A DNA stretch of 64,000 nucleotides, taken from NCBI GenBank assembly GCA_000069925.1, contig AM422018.1, positions 124,001 to 188,000 of the forward strand, in the 5' to 3' direction. This document shows positions 47,941 to 58,027 of this stretch, piece by piece (within the stretch, counting starts at the first letter, position 1; the number at the start of each line of letters is the position of its first letter). The translations under genes were made by a program, and so were the position numbers. This stretch comes from Candidatus Phytoplasma australiense. GTDB lineage: Bacteria > Bacillota_I > Bacilli_A > Acholeplasmatales > Acholeplasmataceae. The notes under the pieces were generated by a model. It did no database searches and was not told where the DNA came from. It saw only the letters and a list, made by a program, of their open reading frames with translations.

Positions 47941-48020
47941 AAAAGTATCCTTTTTTTATTTTTTTAACATTTATATTTTTGTTTTGAATTTTCAAAAAAA
48001 GAATAAAAAAATTCTATAAT

Positions 48021-48599
48021 TTAATTTGTGACTAAAGAAAGAAGAAAATCTGTTAAATCTTTAAATCCTTCTTTTTTCGCCGAAGATACTAAAAAAAAAC
48101 GTTTAATATTAGTAAAATGATTGATTAATTTTTTCAATTGGTTTGGTTGAGTGGTTTTTTTTACTTGATCTTTTTTAACAAATACGATAATTACTTCAAA
48201 TTGTGCTTTAAGAAGAGCTTGATGAATTCTATCGTCTTCTTGAGTCGGCCCTATTTTAAAATCAATTAGCTGAAATATCGCCTTTAAACGATTACTTTGT
48301 TCCAGAAAAGATATAATCATTGGTAAAAATTGCTTTTGAATACTTTTGCTTCTTTTAGAATAACCATAACCTGGAGTATCAATTAAATAAAATGAGTCAT
48401 TGACATAATAATAATTTAAAGTTATTGTTTTTCCTGGAGTTTGCGAAGTTTTGGCTAATTTTTTTCTTTGAGTTAAAGCATTGATAAAAGAACTTTTTCC
48501 AACATTACTTCTACCCATTAAAATGATTTCTGGATAATTTTCTAAAGGTTGGTCCTTGATGTTTTCAATGCTGCGAATAAAATTTGCTTTTTGAATCAT
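48021..48599 (-). CDS. engB: ribosome-assembly GTPase EngB (YsxC)
   Basis: This 192-residue TrmE-Era-like GTPase is needed for large ribosomal subunit assembly. G1 is GRSNVGKSS, G3 DTPGYG, G4 is VKKDQ (commonly TKxD) and G5 SSAKK. The RBS AAAAAGGAAAAAG is upstream of ATG 48599. The length is standard. Confidence 0.95.
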   Translation of the reverse strand: MIQKANFIRSIENIKDQPLENYPEIILMGRSNVGKSSFINALTQRKKLAKTSQTPGKTITLNYYYVNDSFYLIDTPGYGYSKRSKSIQKQFLPMIISFLEQSNRLKAIFQLIDFKIGPTQEDDRIHQALLKAQFEVIIVFVKKDQVKKTTQPNQLKKLINHFTNIKRFFLVSSAKKEGFKDLTDFLLSLVTN

Positions 48600-50077
48600 A
48601 TGCTTTTTCCTTTTTTATTTTTGGCTAATTTGATTAATTTTACAGTTGGTTTTAAAACATTTATAAATTTTTTTTATCGTATTCATTATTAATTTTATTT
48701 TTACTTTTTCGGTTGTTTTTTTTCGGTTGTTTTTGAAAAAAAGGATTTGTTTTTTTGAAACTGCGAGCTGTTTGCTACATAAAATTAAATATTTCAAATT
48801 TCTTCATCAATTCCTTTTTCATGAGTCTTTTTTATGACTCGATTCATATAAAACTTTTAAATTTTTTTATAATAAATTAAAAATTTAAGTTTTTGTAAAA
48901 ATAAATGGAAGTTTTGACTCAATTTTTTTTTGGTTATTTTTTAAAAACTTTTACTATTTTTTTGTGGAAACTTTTATCTTAATTTTTGGCTTGAAACTTA
49001 AAAAAATATTGAAATTAAATACAATCTTCCAATTAAAAAAGTTCTGCATTAAATAAAATAATCCATTTTTTGCTGATTTTGTAATTTCATTTATTGTATT
49101 TGATTTAATTATTTTATTTACATCATTTTAGTACAATTAACAAAATTAAGATTGTAATATATATAGCTAATCCATTTTTGTGGATTAGCCAAACCTTGCA
49201 TCTTGTTATTCCTAGTTTCTTTCGTCTGTAATAGTTTTTGTTGATTTCTTGGCCTTTGTGGGGATTAAATATAATGATGAACCAAAATTTGTTTGCTTTT
49301 AGGGTAGTATTCAGGTTTCTTTGATTTTTTTACTTGTTTAGGTATTTAATTTTTTTCATAAATTAAACAAATGAACCTTAAAAGATCACAAACTTAAAAG
49401 CACCAAAACTAAAAATTATCGAATGATATTTTTTATTTACATCAACCACTCAAAACAAAAACAATTTAGACTCATGTCATCATGTCATATTTTGATTTTT
49501 TTTGGTTATTTCGTTATTCAAAGCATTGTTTAGGTTTTTTGCTTTTTTTATCTTTTGTTGATTGAAGGTTTTTTATGTGTATCAAATATTTACTGTTTGG
49601 TATTTTTGTAATTTATGCCCTTAATGGTTTTTATAAATTTTTTTTAGACCAAATTGGAAAATTATTTTTTTAATCTTCAAGATTTTTTGAAAAGTTAAAA
49701 TATCTATAAGTTAGGGACTACATCAACTGAATTAATTTTTGATAAAATAATAAAATTATGTTTTGATATGTATTTTTTCAAATAATTTTCATTTCCAAAA
49801 TAAAATAATAAATACTTATGTTTCTAAAAATATTATTTACAAACAACTAAAAGAAATCTTTTTTTGGGATTTGTTTTAAATTGAACTTTTTTCAAAATTT
49901 AAATAATGAAAACTTAAAGATTGATACCCTGACTTTTTAATTAGTCGTTTTTATGACTTTAATCAAAATTTTCTTATAGTAAATTAAATAATTGCATTCG
50001 TTGACTCTCTTATTTGATAAAATAATTAATAGTAATAGATTAATGTTTCAAAAAACTAGAAAAATGAGTTTGAGTAA
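48600..50077. other. long non-coding region before holA
   Basis: About 1.5 kb without a convincing gene. A 9-bp perfect hairpin GCTAATCCA/TGGATTAGC lies at 49166-49189, without a T-run. The remainder is AT-rich with short open stretches. Confidence 0.5.
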
Positions 50078-51040
50078 ATGTCAAAAAATAACATATATTT
50101 AATTTCAGGAAAACAAAGGTTTTTTCTTGAACAAAAAATTAAAAAACTAATCATCACTTTTCAAAATCAATCTTTGGATGTCGTTCATTATCGAATGCAA
50201 AAAGATGCTGATAGTGATTTAGAAAAAGAACTAAAAGTTATTCCACTTTTGCATAAAGTAATTATTGTTGATCAAAGCGAAATTTTGTTACAAAAGAAAA
50301 AAAAAGAATTAACTTTTTTAAATTCTTACTTTCAAAACCCATCTCCCAAGATTTCTTTATATTTTTTTGTAGAAAACGGACTTGAAAATAACGAAAATTT
50401 TCAATTGTTTCAAAAATATTGTTCTTGTGAAACAATTGTGTCTTTGGAAAAAAACGATTTTTTTACTTATGTTGCAGAATCATTTGAAAAAGAAGGTTTT
50501 CAAATAGAAAAAAAAGCTATTTATCATTTATTAAAAGAAACAAATTATAATCTTTTTTTTCTTCACCAAGAAATCAAAAAATTAAAATTATGTCAACTGG
50601 AAGAAAAAACAATCACTTATCCATTAGTTGAAAAATTAAATTTTTTTCAAACAGAAGACAACCTTTTTCATTTAATTAACCTTTTTTTAAATAATAATCG
50701 AATTGGGGCTTATGAATTGTATCAAAAATTCAAAAAGCACAAAAACAACGCTTTCCAAATATTATATCAATTAACTAACAAAATTAAAGCTTTATTATTA
50801 GTAAAAAATATGGTTAAACAAAATTATAATCAAGAAAAAATCTCCCAAATTCTTAAATGTTCTCCTGCAAAAGCGTTCCTTTTAACTAAGGAAGCCCAAG
50901 TTTTTAAAAACACTCAATTTTTACAAGCTTCTTTTTTGACTTTAATAGAATTAGAATATCAATCCAAAATAGGTTCTATCAATCTAGATACCGGTTTGGA
51001 ATTCTTTTTCTTAGGTAAAAATATTTTGCCATTATCATAA
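50078..51040 (+). CDS. holA: DNA polymerase III delta subunit
   Basis: This 320-residue protein opens the sliding clamp as part of the clamp loader. The N-terminus YLISGKQRFFLEQKIKKLI, the VSLEKNDFFTYVAESFEKEGF region and the C-terminal helical domain (NAFQILYQLTNKIKALLLVK...) follow the family, with the degraded non-ATPase AAA fold expected. The length is normal. No good Shine-Dalgarno precedes ATG 50078. Its 3' end overlaps the convergent ywlC gene by six bases. Confidence 0.88.
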   Translation: MSKNNIYLISGKQRFFLEQKIKKLIITFQNQSLDVVHYRMQKDADSDLEKELKVIPLLHKVIIVDQSEILLQKKKKELTFLNSYFQNPSPKISLYFFVENGLENNENFQLFQKYCSCETIVSLEKNDFFTYVAESFEKEGFQIEKKAIYHLLKETNYNLFFLHQEIKKLKLCQLEEKTITYPLVEKLNFFQTEDNLFHLINLFLNNNRIGAYELYQKFKKHKNNAFQILYQLTNKIKALLLVKNMVKQNYNQEKISQILKCSPAKAFLLTKEAQVFKNTQFLQASFLTLIELEYQSKIGSINLDTGLEFFFLGKNILPLS

Positions 51041-51601
51041 TTTTGCAATTTTTTTAATTTCTGCTTCACTAATGCTTCCTTGTCTTAAAACAATCAATTT
51101 ATTAGTGGTTGCATCAACAATAGTAGAAGCCACTTTCAAAATTGGATAATCATTAGGATAAATGAAGCCAACTTTATTATTATACATTTGATAAATAGTA
51201 TTGTAATAATTTAAAGGTTCTTTGCCACTTTCGTTAACAGAAGTGGTTTTTAAAGGACCATATTTTTTTAAAAGAGACAAAGCCAAAGGATGATTGGGAA
51301 TTCTGATTCCTAAAGTTTTTTGTCCTGTTTTTTTCAAATAACTAGTTTGGGTTTTCAAAATTAAAGTTAAAGGTCCTGGAAAAAACTTAGTGGCTAATTG
51401 ATAACTTATTTCATTAAACTTAACTAAAGTTTGAGCCTCTTTTAAAGAAGAACATAAAACAATAATGTTTTTTTGCAAAGATCTTTTTTTCAATTGATAA
51501 ATTTCTTTTAGTCCTTTTTCGTCATATAAAGAAACTCCCATCCCATAAACTGTATCTGTGGGAAAAATGATGATGTTTTTGAGTGGTTTTGTATTATTCA
51601 C
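51035..51601 (-). CDS. ywlC: threonylcarbamoyl-AMP synthase (Sua5/YwlC/TsaC)
   Basis: This 188-residue YrdC-fold enzyme makes threonylcarbamoyl-AMP for the t6A37 modification of ANN-reading tRNAs. [10 protein letters not shown] at the start, [23 protein letters not shown] and [11 protein letters not shown] are the usual markers. It overlaps the prfA stop by eight bases and was probably translated with it. The long Sua5 C-terminal domain is absent, so it is the short form. Confidence 0.94.
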   Translation of the reverse strand: MNNTKPLKNIIIFPTDTVYGMGVSLYDEKGLKEIYQLKKRSLQKNIIVLCSSLKEAQTLVKFNEISYQLATKFFPGPLTLILKTQTSYLKKTGQKTLGIRIPNHPLALSLLKKYGPLKTTSVNESGKEPLNYYNTIYQMYNNKVGFIYPNDYPILKVASTIVDATTNKLIVLRQGSISEAEIKKIAKL

Positions 51602-52658
51602 TTTGAACTAATTTTTCTTTTTGAGTGGCATCAATCAAAGGTTCAATGATAAAATCTAATTTGCCTTCCATAATGATGTCTAATTTTTGCAAAGTAAGTC
51701 CAATTCGATGGTCTGTAATGCGGTTTTGAGGATAATTATAAGTTCTGATTTTTTCACTTCGGTCACCTGTTCCCACTAAACTTTTGCGATGTTTATTTTC
51801 TGCTTCTTGTTTGGCATTTAATATTTGATTATAAATGCGAGCTTTTAGCAAAGTGAAGGCTTTTTCTTTGTTTTCATGTTGGCTTTTTCCTTCTTGACAA
51901 GCGACACTGATGCCTGAAGGAAGGTGAGAAAGTCTAACAGCTGATTTAGTGGTGTTTACAGATTGCCCCCCTGGTCCACTTGAGTTGAAAGTATCTGTGC
52001 GAATGTCATTCCAATCAATTTTAATTTCAACTTCCTTAGCTTCAGGGAGAACTAAAACAATTGCGGTTGAAGTGTGAATTCGTCCTTGGACCTCAGTTGC
52101 AGGAACTCGCTGAACTCGATGAACTCCTGATTCATATTTTAAAAAAGAGTAGATGTTTTGTCCTGAAATTAATAATTCTACCGAAGACAGGCCACCTTTA
52201 ATGCTTGGATGTAAATTGAGGATTTCTACTTTCCATTTTTTACTTTCAGCATATTTCATGTAAGTTCTTAATAAATCGGCTGCAAAAAGATTGGCTTCAT
52301 TACCACCAACAGCTCCTTTAATTTCCAAAATCACGTTTTTTTGGTCTTCAGGATCTTGAGGCAACAATAAAATACGTAATTGATTCCAAAGAACTTTTTT
52401 TTGTTGTGAAAGCGTTTCTTTTTCTTTTTGAGCCAATTCCAAAATTTCTTTATCTTCGATTTGATCTTGATTAAGGGCTTTTGTAATATTTGTTAATTGC
52501 TCTTCTAAAGTTAAATATTGTTGAAAAAGTTCTACTATTGGTTCTAATTTGCTGAGATTTTTGAAAATGTTAATTTTATTAGATATGCTTTGGTTTTGAA
52601 GCAAATCTTGTTGCAAATTTTGATATTTTTGTTGAATTTTTTTAAGTCTCGCAAGCAT
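51594..52658 (-). CDS. prfA: peptide chain release factor 1
   Basis: This 354-residue factor ends translation at UAA and UAG. GGQ is present in [17 protein letters not shown], with codon-recognition sequence around [18 protein letters not shown]. The length is typical. GAGGAGA precedes ATG 52658. In Bacillus and many relatives prmC, the methylase of this GGQ, lies between prfA and ywlC; here it does not. Confidence 0.97.
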   Translation of the reverse strand: MLARLKKIQQKYQNLQQDLLQNQSISNKINIFKNLSKLEPIVELFQQYLTLEEQLTNITKALNQDQIEDKEILELAQKEKETLSQQKKVLWNQLRILLLPQDPEDQKNVILEIKGAVGGNEANLFAADLLRTYMKYAESKKWKVEILNLHPSIKGGLSSVELLISGQNIYSFLKYESGVHRVQRVPATEVQGRIHTSTAIVLVLPEAKEVEIKIDWNDIRTDTFNSSGPGGQSVNTTKSAVRLSHLPSGISVACQEGKSQHENKEKAFTLLKARIYNQILNAKQEAENKHRKSLVGTGDRSEKIRTYNYPQNRITDHRIGLTLQKLDIIMEGKLDFIIEPLIDATQKEKLVQSE

Positions 52659-52729
52659 ATTTAACTTTTATCTCCTCTTTTTTTATTTTCGATAAACCAA
52701 ATCAATGGAAGGAAAGTTTGATTTTGAAA

Positions 52730-54073
52730 TCAATTTTCGCTAACATAAGATTCTATTTCAGTAAACAACATCAAATCAAAATTAAGACTAAATTCGCGGA
52801 CGCCCACAGCTCCTTGACGATTTTTGGCAATAATTACTTGAACTTTTCCAGGAATTACATTTCTTTCTTTTTTATAATAATCTTCTCGATATAAAAACAT
52901 AACAATATCAGCGTCTTGTTCTATCGATCCTGAGTCTCTTAAATCGGATAAAACAGGCCTTTTGTCTTCTCTTTTTTCAACATCCCTTGATAATTGAGAT
53001 AAAGCAATTACAGGGATTTTTAATTCACGAGCTATTTGTTTTAAGCTTTGAGAAATTTCTGCCACTTCTTCTTGACGATTAGTTTTTTGAGATTTGCGAA
53101 TTAATTGTAAATAATCTATCATAACAACATCTAATTTATTTTGGCTTTTTAATTTACGACATTTAGCTTTGATATCTAAAATGTTCACTGTAGCCGAATC
53201 ATCAAAATAAATATTTAATTTATTCATCTTATCAATTGCTATTTCTAAAATTAATTTATCTTCTTTATCAACGCGACTTAATTGAATTTTTTTATGTTCT
53301 ACTTTGGAAACAGAACTCAACATTCTCATTGCTAGTTGTTCGTTGGACATCTCTAAACTAAAGATAGCAACATGAGGCGATTGAGAATTATATTTGGAAT
53401 TAGCTACATTAAGAGCTAAATTAATCATAAAAGTACTTTTACCCATCGAAGGACGGGCTGCAATAATAATAAATTCTTCAGGTTTCAAACCTAAAGTAAT
53501 GTTGTCAAGATTTTCAAAACCCGTGGAAAAACCCGCTAAATCTTTTTTTTGTTGTGCTTGAATATTTTTACTTTTAATCTCTTTTAACAAATTTTTTAAA
53601 TCTAATAAATCACTTGTTTTTTTTCTTTGAGTTAAATTAAAGATTTTTTCTTCTGCTTCATCTAAATAACTTTGAACATCAATTTGGTCATATCCTTTTT
53701 GAGCTAAGTAAGAAGCGGTCTCCATAATTTCTCTTTTTAAAGCAGTTTCCTTAATTAAATCAATATATGTTTCTAAATATTCACTTGCAGGGGTCATCTC
53801 CACCAATTCAATTAAATAATCAATGTTGCCAATTTTACTTAATAACTTTTCGTTTTCTAAGGAAGAACTCACAGAAACATAATCAATTGCATGTCCTTCT
53901 TGATGAAGTTGCTTCATCGCTTTAAAAATATATTTATGTTTGGCCTCATAAAGGCAATCTTCGTTAATCAAATCAAGAACAAAAGGTACTTTTTCGGGGT
54001 TTAATAATAAAACCCCTAGTAAAGCCTGCTCTGCTTCGGGGCTATAAGGCTTTTTTTTGTTATATTCACTCAT
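52730..54073 (-). CDS. dnaB: replicative DNA helicase DnaB
   Basis: This 447-residue hexameric helicase unwinds the fork. The N-terminal domain has PYSPEAEQALLGVLLLNPE; the RecA-like core has ARPSMGKSTF (Walker A), SLEMSNEQLAMRML, VMIDYLQLI and the C-terminal LSDLRDSGSIEQDADIVMFLYRE. Its ATG overlaps the TGA of the upstream GdpP-L9 frame as ATGA. In Bacillus the same order occurs as yybT-rplI-dnaC. Confidence 0.97.
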   Translation of the reverse strand: MSEYNKKKPYSPEAEQALLGVLLLNPEKVPFVLDLINEDCLYEAKHKYIFKAMKQLHQEGHAIDYVSVSSSLENEKLLSKIGNIDYLIELVEMTPASEYLETYIDLIKETALKREIMETASYLAQKGYDQIDVQSYLDEAEEKIFNLTQRKKTSDLLDLKNLLKEIKSKNIQAQQKKDLAGFSTGFENLDNITLGLKPEEFIIIAARPSMGKSTFMINLALNVANSKYNSQSPHVAIFSLEMSNEQLAMRMLSSVSKVEHKKIQLSRVDKEDKLILEIAIDKMNKLNIYFDDSATVNILDIKAKCRKLKSQNKLDVVMIDYLQLIRKSQKTNRQEEVAEISQSLKQIARELKIPVIALSQLSRDVEKREDKRPVLSDLRDSGSIEQDADIVMFLYREDYYKKERNVIPGKVQVIIAKNRQGAVGVREFSLNFDLMLFTEIESYVSEN

Positions 54074-54522
54074 TTATTTTTTCTTTCAATTACGTTGAGA
54101 AAAAAAGTAGCCTTAATTTGTTCGGTTAAATTGACATCAATATGATAAATACCTACAGAAGTAATTTCATTTTCCAAGGAAATTTTTTTACGATCAATTA
54201 TGATGTGGTGTATTTTTTTAAATTCATCAGCAATTTGCTTTAAAGTTATTTTGCCGTAAATTTTTCCTTTAGGTCCTACTTGAATATCTAAAGAAATTGT
54301 TTTATTGTCGATTTCGTTTTTTAGTTTTTTCATTAAAGCTTCATAATTTGCTTTTTTTTGTTTTTCTAAAATTTCATTTTTGCGGATTTGAGCTAAATTG
54401 TTTTTATCAGATAAAAGTGCTTTTTGACTTTGAATTAAAAAATTCCCATAACCATTATTAACTTTAATAATATCGTGTTTTTTTCCTTTGTTAGGGATAT
54501 CTGTTAATAAAATGATTTCCAT
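54070..54522 (-). CDS. rplI: ribosomal protein L9 from an internal start
   Basis: The 150-residue product starting at the internal ATG 54522 matches a normal bL9: N-terminal MEIILLTDIPNKGKKHD and VNNGYGNFLIQ, the long connecting helix with LEKQKKANYEALMKKL, and a C-terminal domain. The internal ribosome site is AAAGGAG at 54531-54537. It is fully contained in the gdpP reading frame. It is listed separately because the ribosome needs free L9. Confidence 0.75.
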   Translation of the reverse strand: MEIILLTDIPNKGKKHDIIKVNNGYGNFLIQSQKALLSDKNNLAQIRKNEILEKQKKANYEALMKKLKNEIDNKTISLDIQVGPKGKIYGKITLKQIADEFKKIHHIIIDRKKISLENEITSVGIYHIDVNLTEQIKATFFLNVIERKNK

Positions 54523-56568
54523 TTGTGCATCTCCTTTTTCATATTCTAATTCTAACTTTAATAAACGTTTTAAGTTTTGAATTACTATTTGAATATCGTT
54601 GCCTGTAATTTGGGTAGCAGCACTATTGAAATGACCTCCACCTTCCATTTGTTCCATAATAGTTTGTACGTTAACTTGATTATAAGAACGAGCGCTAATT
54701 GCTATTCTATTGTTAGAAATTTTTGCAACCATAAAAGCAGCATCAATCCCACTAATGTTTAAAGCATCTTCTGCCACTTGAGCTAAAAAAGAACGATTAT
54801 CATAAATTTTATCACTTTTGATGATAGCAAAACGACCCATAAAAATTTCCATTTTAGAAATTAATGCATTCGTTGAATCAACATTATCCCGAGTTTTTCG
54901 TAACCAACTTTTAACTTCAATTCCATCAGCGCCGAAATCTTTTAATTTTAAAATAACTTCAAAAGTTCGCGAGCTAGTGCGATAAATAAAAGCGTTAGTA
55001 TCAATTAAAATGCCTGCATACATAACACTGGCTTCAAAAGGAGCAATTTTTATTTCTTCCGTTAAAAAACCCATAATTTCAACTAATAATTCTACAGTTG
55101 AAGAAGCGGAAGGATCAACATAAGAAAAAATAGAAGGAACAACTTCTTCTGTCGCACGATGATGGTCAATAACAATCACATTATTAGTTAAACCCAATAA
55201 TTCAGGGCTATTCAACGTATCTTTAATTTGAGTATCAACTACCACAATCACATCATTTTCATCAATCATTTTTGCGGCTTTTTCAGTTGTTATAATCTCG
55301 ACTAGTGGTTTTGTTGTTTGTTGAATCAATTGATGATAAACAGGAAGAAGGCTTTTATCTAACTTTTCTTTGTCAAGAATAATATAATTAGGACAATCAG
55401 GTTTTAAACTTAAAACTATTTTATAAAAAGCAATCATAGAACCCAAAGAATCTAGATCAGTGTAATTATGTCCCATAATATAAAAACCAGGATATTTTTT
55501 AATTATATCAACTAAATTTTGAGTATTTACGCGAACACTAACTTTTGATTGTTTGCTTAAAGTAGCAATTTTGGCACCAAAATATTGAATTTTTTCATTT
55601 TCAATGTTAACAACCGCTTGGTCTCCACCTCTTTTTTGAGCTAATTCAATCGCGTTTTGACTATAAATAGCCAATTTATCATAAGACACATTCCAACAAG
55701 CAATTCCCATTGAAAGAGTGACTTTTAATTGATATTTATGAGATATTTTTCTGACGGTATCTAAAATACTAAATTTATTTTCTATCATTTTATCTAAGTT
55801 TTGACGATTTACAAGCAATAAAAAACGGTCATCTAATAACTGTTTTAAATATCCTTCATAAGGATCAATAAAATCAGATAGCGCTCTTAAATATTCCCCT
55901 TTAATTTGTGATTGTTCAGAAATATCATAACGAATCAATGATTCTTCTAAATGATCAAAAGTAATCATGGCTAAAGCCAAAGATTTATCTCTAAATAATT
56001 GTTTGACTTCTTCTTTTTCGCTAGCGTTAAATAAATAAAAAACGTTTAAATCTTTTTTATAAAAACATTCAAATTTTTCTTTTTCTAAAGTAATGATTGT
56101 TTTTTCTGTTTCTTGTTCGGTCAACAACAACATTGATTCATTGATTTGACTTAAAGGGGTATTGATTTCAGGATTTTTTAAAATCAAATTAGCATAAGGA
56201 TTCAACCATTGTATTTCTTTGTTGTTTACATCAATTAAGACAATTCCAATTGGAAGTTCATTTAGAACTTCTTCGCCAATTTGGCTCACATGGAAAGATA
56301 ATTTTGACCATAAATTTAATTTGGCTTGTAAACGTTTGATTTTATTATTTTTTTTAATCTGTAATACAAAGCTAATGATTAAAATAATTAAAATAATTTT
56401 TCCCAAACCAAATGCAGCCCAAAGACGGGCTTTTAACAGATTGTCAGATGTTTTATCTATTTGTTGAATAACTTTAGATATATTGTCATAATCATAGCGT
56501 AAAAATAATAAAAATAAAACAACAATTACAATAGCCATTACTAATTTGACATTTTTTTTAAGAGACAT
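54070..56568 (-). CDS. gdpP: in-frame fusion of GdpP-type phosphodiesterase and ribosomal protein L9
   Basis: One open frame of 832 codons. Residues 1-~680 are GdpP-like: two N-terminal helices, a PAS-like region (ELPIGIVLIDVNNKEI), a degenerate GGDEF-like region, then a DHH domain (GHNYTDLDSLGS, VIDHHRATEE) and DHHA1 with GGGHFNSAATQ, the family that degrades cyclic-di-AMP. From residue 683 (MEIILLTDIPNKGKKHDIIKV) it is a full L9. No stop lies between them. An internal AAAGGAG sits eight bases before the ATG at codon 683, so free L9 can still be made. Bacilli keep the two as adjacent separate genes. Whether the long fusion exists as protein is not known from sequence. Confidence 0.9.
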   Translation of the reverse strand: MSLKKNVKLVMAIVIVVLFLLFLRYDYDNISKVIQQIDKTSDNLLKARLWAAFGLGKIILIILIISFVLQIKKNNKIKRLQAKLNLWSKLSFHVSQIGEEVLNELPIGIVLIDVNNKEIQWLNPYANLILKNPEINTPLSQINESMLLLTEQETEKTIITLEKEKFECFYKKDLNVFYLFNASEKEEVKQLFRDKSLALAMITFDHLEESLIRYDISEQSQIKGEYLRALSDFIDPYEGYLKQLLDDRFLLLVNRQNLDKMIENKFSILDTVRKISHKYQLKVTLSMGIACWNVSYDKLAIYSQNAIELAQKRGGDQAVVNIENEKIQYFGAKIATLSKQSKVSVRVNTQNLVDIIKKYPGFYIMGHNYTDLDSLGSMIAFYKIVLSLKPDCPNYIILDKEKLDKSLLPVYHQLIQQTTKPLVEIITTEKAAKMIDENDVIVVVDTQIKDTLNSPELLGLTNNVIVIDHHRATEEVVPSIFSYVDPSASSTVELLVEIMGFLTEEIKIAPFEASVMYAGILIDTNAFIYRTSSRTFEVILKLKDFGADGIEVKSWLRKTRDNVDSTNALISKMEIFMGRFAIIKSDKIYDNRSFLAQVAEDALNISGIDAAFMVAKISNNRIAISARSYNQVNVQTIMEQMEGGGHFNSAATQITGNDIQIVIQNLKRLLKLELEYEKGDAQMEIILLTDIPNKGKKHDIIKVNNGYGNFLIQSQKALLSDKNNLAQIRKNEILEKQKKANYEALMKKLKNEIDNKTISLDIQVGPKGKIYGKITLKQIADEFKKIHHIIIDRKKISLENEITSVGIYHIDVNLTEQIKATFFLNVIERKNK

Positions 56569-56666
56569 AAATTATTGCCTTTCTTTTTTTTAAATCCAAA
56601 TTTGCAAAAGCAAAATATTGTCAAGTATAAAAAAAATTAATAAAAAAAACAGGATTACGCCTGTTT

Positions 56667-56903
56667 TTATTGTTGAATAAAAGATATTAAAGCCATGTGA
56701 CGAGCTCTTTTGATAGCAACTGCTAATTGACGTTGCCATTTAGCTGAAGTATTAGTGATTCTGCGAGAAATAATTTTTCCACGCTCAGTGATAAATTTTT
56801 TTAAAAGTTCTATATCTTTGAAATCAATTTTACTGAATTTGTTTTCAGTAAAATAACAAACTTTGCGACGTTTTTTGAAAACATGTCTTTTATTTTTTTT
56901 CAT
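56667..56903 (-). CDS. rpsR: ribosomal protein S18
   Basis: This 78-residue protein has the bS18 features: a basic N-terminus, [25 protein letters not shown], and the tail [35 protein letters not shown] lies before ATG 56903. It is last of the conserved rpsF-ssb-rpsR group. Confidence 0.96.
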   Translation of the reverse strand: MKKNKRHVFKKRRKVCYFTENKFSKIDFKDIELLKKFITERGKIISRRITNTSAKWQRQLAVAIKRARHMALISFIQQ

Positions 56904-56926
56904 TTTTATTTTGCCTCTTTCTTAAT

Positions 56927-57361
56927 TTAAAAGGGTAATCCATCATCTTCTGGTGTATTTGTTTCAAAATCATTAGATTGTGAATTTTCAAAACTTGAGT
57001 CATTATTTGATTGATAGTCTTTTTCTTGTGTTGCGTTCAAACTTTTCTTGGATTCTAAAAAAGAAATGTTATTGCAAAGAATTTCAGTAGACCAATTGGT
57101 TTTATTATCTTTTTCCCATTTTTCTACTCGAATGCTTCCTTCAACTCCTAATAAATTACCTTTAAAGATGTATTTACTCAAATTTTCCGCTTGTTTACGC
57201 CAAACGATGCAATTAATGAAATCAGTTTTTTTATTTTCTTCTTGATTGTTATAAAATCTATTTACTGCTAAGGTAAATTTAACATAATTAACTTCCCCAT
57301 TATAAGATTTTAATTCAGGGTCTTTAGTAATTCTTCCAACTAAAATAACTTTATTAATCAT
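56927..57361 (-). CDS. ssb: single-stranded DNA-binding protein
   Basis: This 144-residue OB-fold protein protects single-stranded DNA. MINKVILVGRITKDPELK and the FINCIVWRKQAENLSKYIFKG region are typical. A flexible Asn/Ser-rich linker follows, and the acidic tip is DDGLPF, the docking site for replication partners. RBS AAAAGGAG precedes ATG 57361. Confidence 0.97.
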   Translation of the reverse strand: MINKVILVGRITKDPELKSYNGEVNYVKFTLAVNRFYNNQEENKKTDFINCIVWRKQAENLSKYIFKGNLLGVEGSIRVEKWEKDNKTNWSTEILCNNISFLESKKSLNATQEKDYQSNNDSSFENSQSNDFETNTPEDDGLPF

Positions 57362-57487
57362 CTAGATTAAATCTCCTTTTATAACTATTTCATTTCTTTA
57401 TTGCTTCACTTATTGCTTTTGTTAATAATTTTAAAATTCACAAAATAATCATTTAAGGACTCTTGAGTCCCAAAATTACTCAATTTT

Positions 57488-57769
57488 TTATTCTTTAATG
57501 ATGATGAATCTAATAACTTCTTCAGTTATTTTAACGATACGGTTAAATTCTAAAACAGCTTCATTATCAGTTTGAGTAATAAACCAATAATAATAACCTT
57601 TTTTATGATTATTGATGGGATAAGCTAAATCCTTTAAGCCTATTTCTTTTTTTTCTAAAATTGTACTAGGTTTTTTGCTAAAAACACTTTCTAAATGGTC
57701 ATTAATTTTTTTGACTTCGTTATTATCTAAATTAGGCCTTAGAATGTACATAATTTCGTATTTTTTCAT
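57488..57769 (-). CDS. rpsF: ribosomal protein S6
   Basis: This 93-residue protein has MKKYEIMYILRPNLD and GLKDLAYPINNHKKGYYYW, the hallmarks of bS6. It is first in the group rpsF-ssb-rpsR, with a structured leader upstream. AAGGAG precedes ATG 57769. Confidence 0.96.
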   Translation of the reverse strand: MKKYEIMYILRPNLDNNEVKKINDHLESVFSKKPSTILEKKEIGLKDLAYPINNHKKGYYYWFITQTDNEAVLEFNRIVKITEEVIRFIIIKE

Positions 57770-57825
57770 TTTTTCTCCTTACGGTCTATGCGGTCTTTAT
57801 AATTGTAATAAAGACAAGGAATAAG
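57770..57825 (-). promoter_or_regulatory. putative S6:S18 ribosomal leader element of rpsF
   Basis: On the minus strand, GTCTTTAT...ATAAAGAC (57793-57815) forms an 8-bp stem. It is directly followed by CCGCATAGACCGTAAGGAG before the start. CCG elements beside a hairpin at the ribosome site resemble the known autoregulatory S6:S18 binding motif in rpsF leaders. This is pattern-based and not tested. Confidence 0.5.
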
Positions 57826-58027
57826 CATGTACCTATTTTTATTTTTTTGCAAGACATTAATATTATAACAAATTTTTATTATATTGACATTTTTATTTGG
57901 AAAACAAAGGATTAAAAGAGATATTTATTATGAATCCTTTGGAATTAAGAAAAATTTAAAAATAATTTTTTTATTTTATTGAGTTATTGTTTTTTTGAAT
58001 GGTGTTGTTGCATTTTTTAGTTTTAAA
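57826..58027. other. spacer upstream of rpsF
   Basis: It holds a TATAAT on the minus strand (57862-57867), probably the rpsF promoter, without a clear -35. Nothing else is seen. Confidence 0.4.

Noticed and set aside
49141-49200. Terminator or riboswitch at the GCTAATCCA hairpin
   Set aside because: No T-run, no gene directly before or after, and no recognised riboswitch core.
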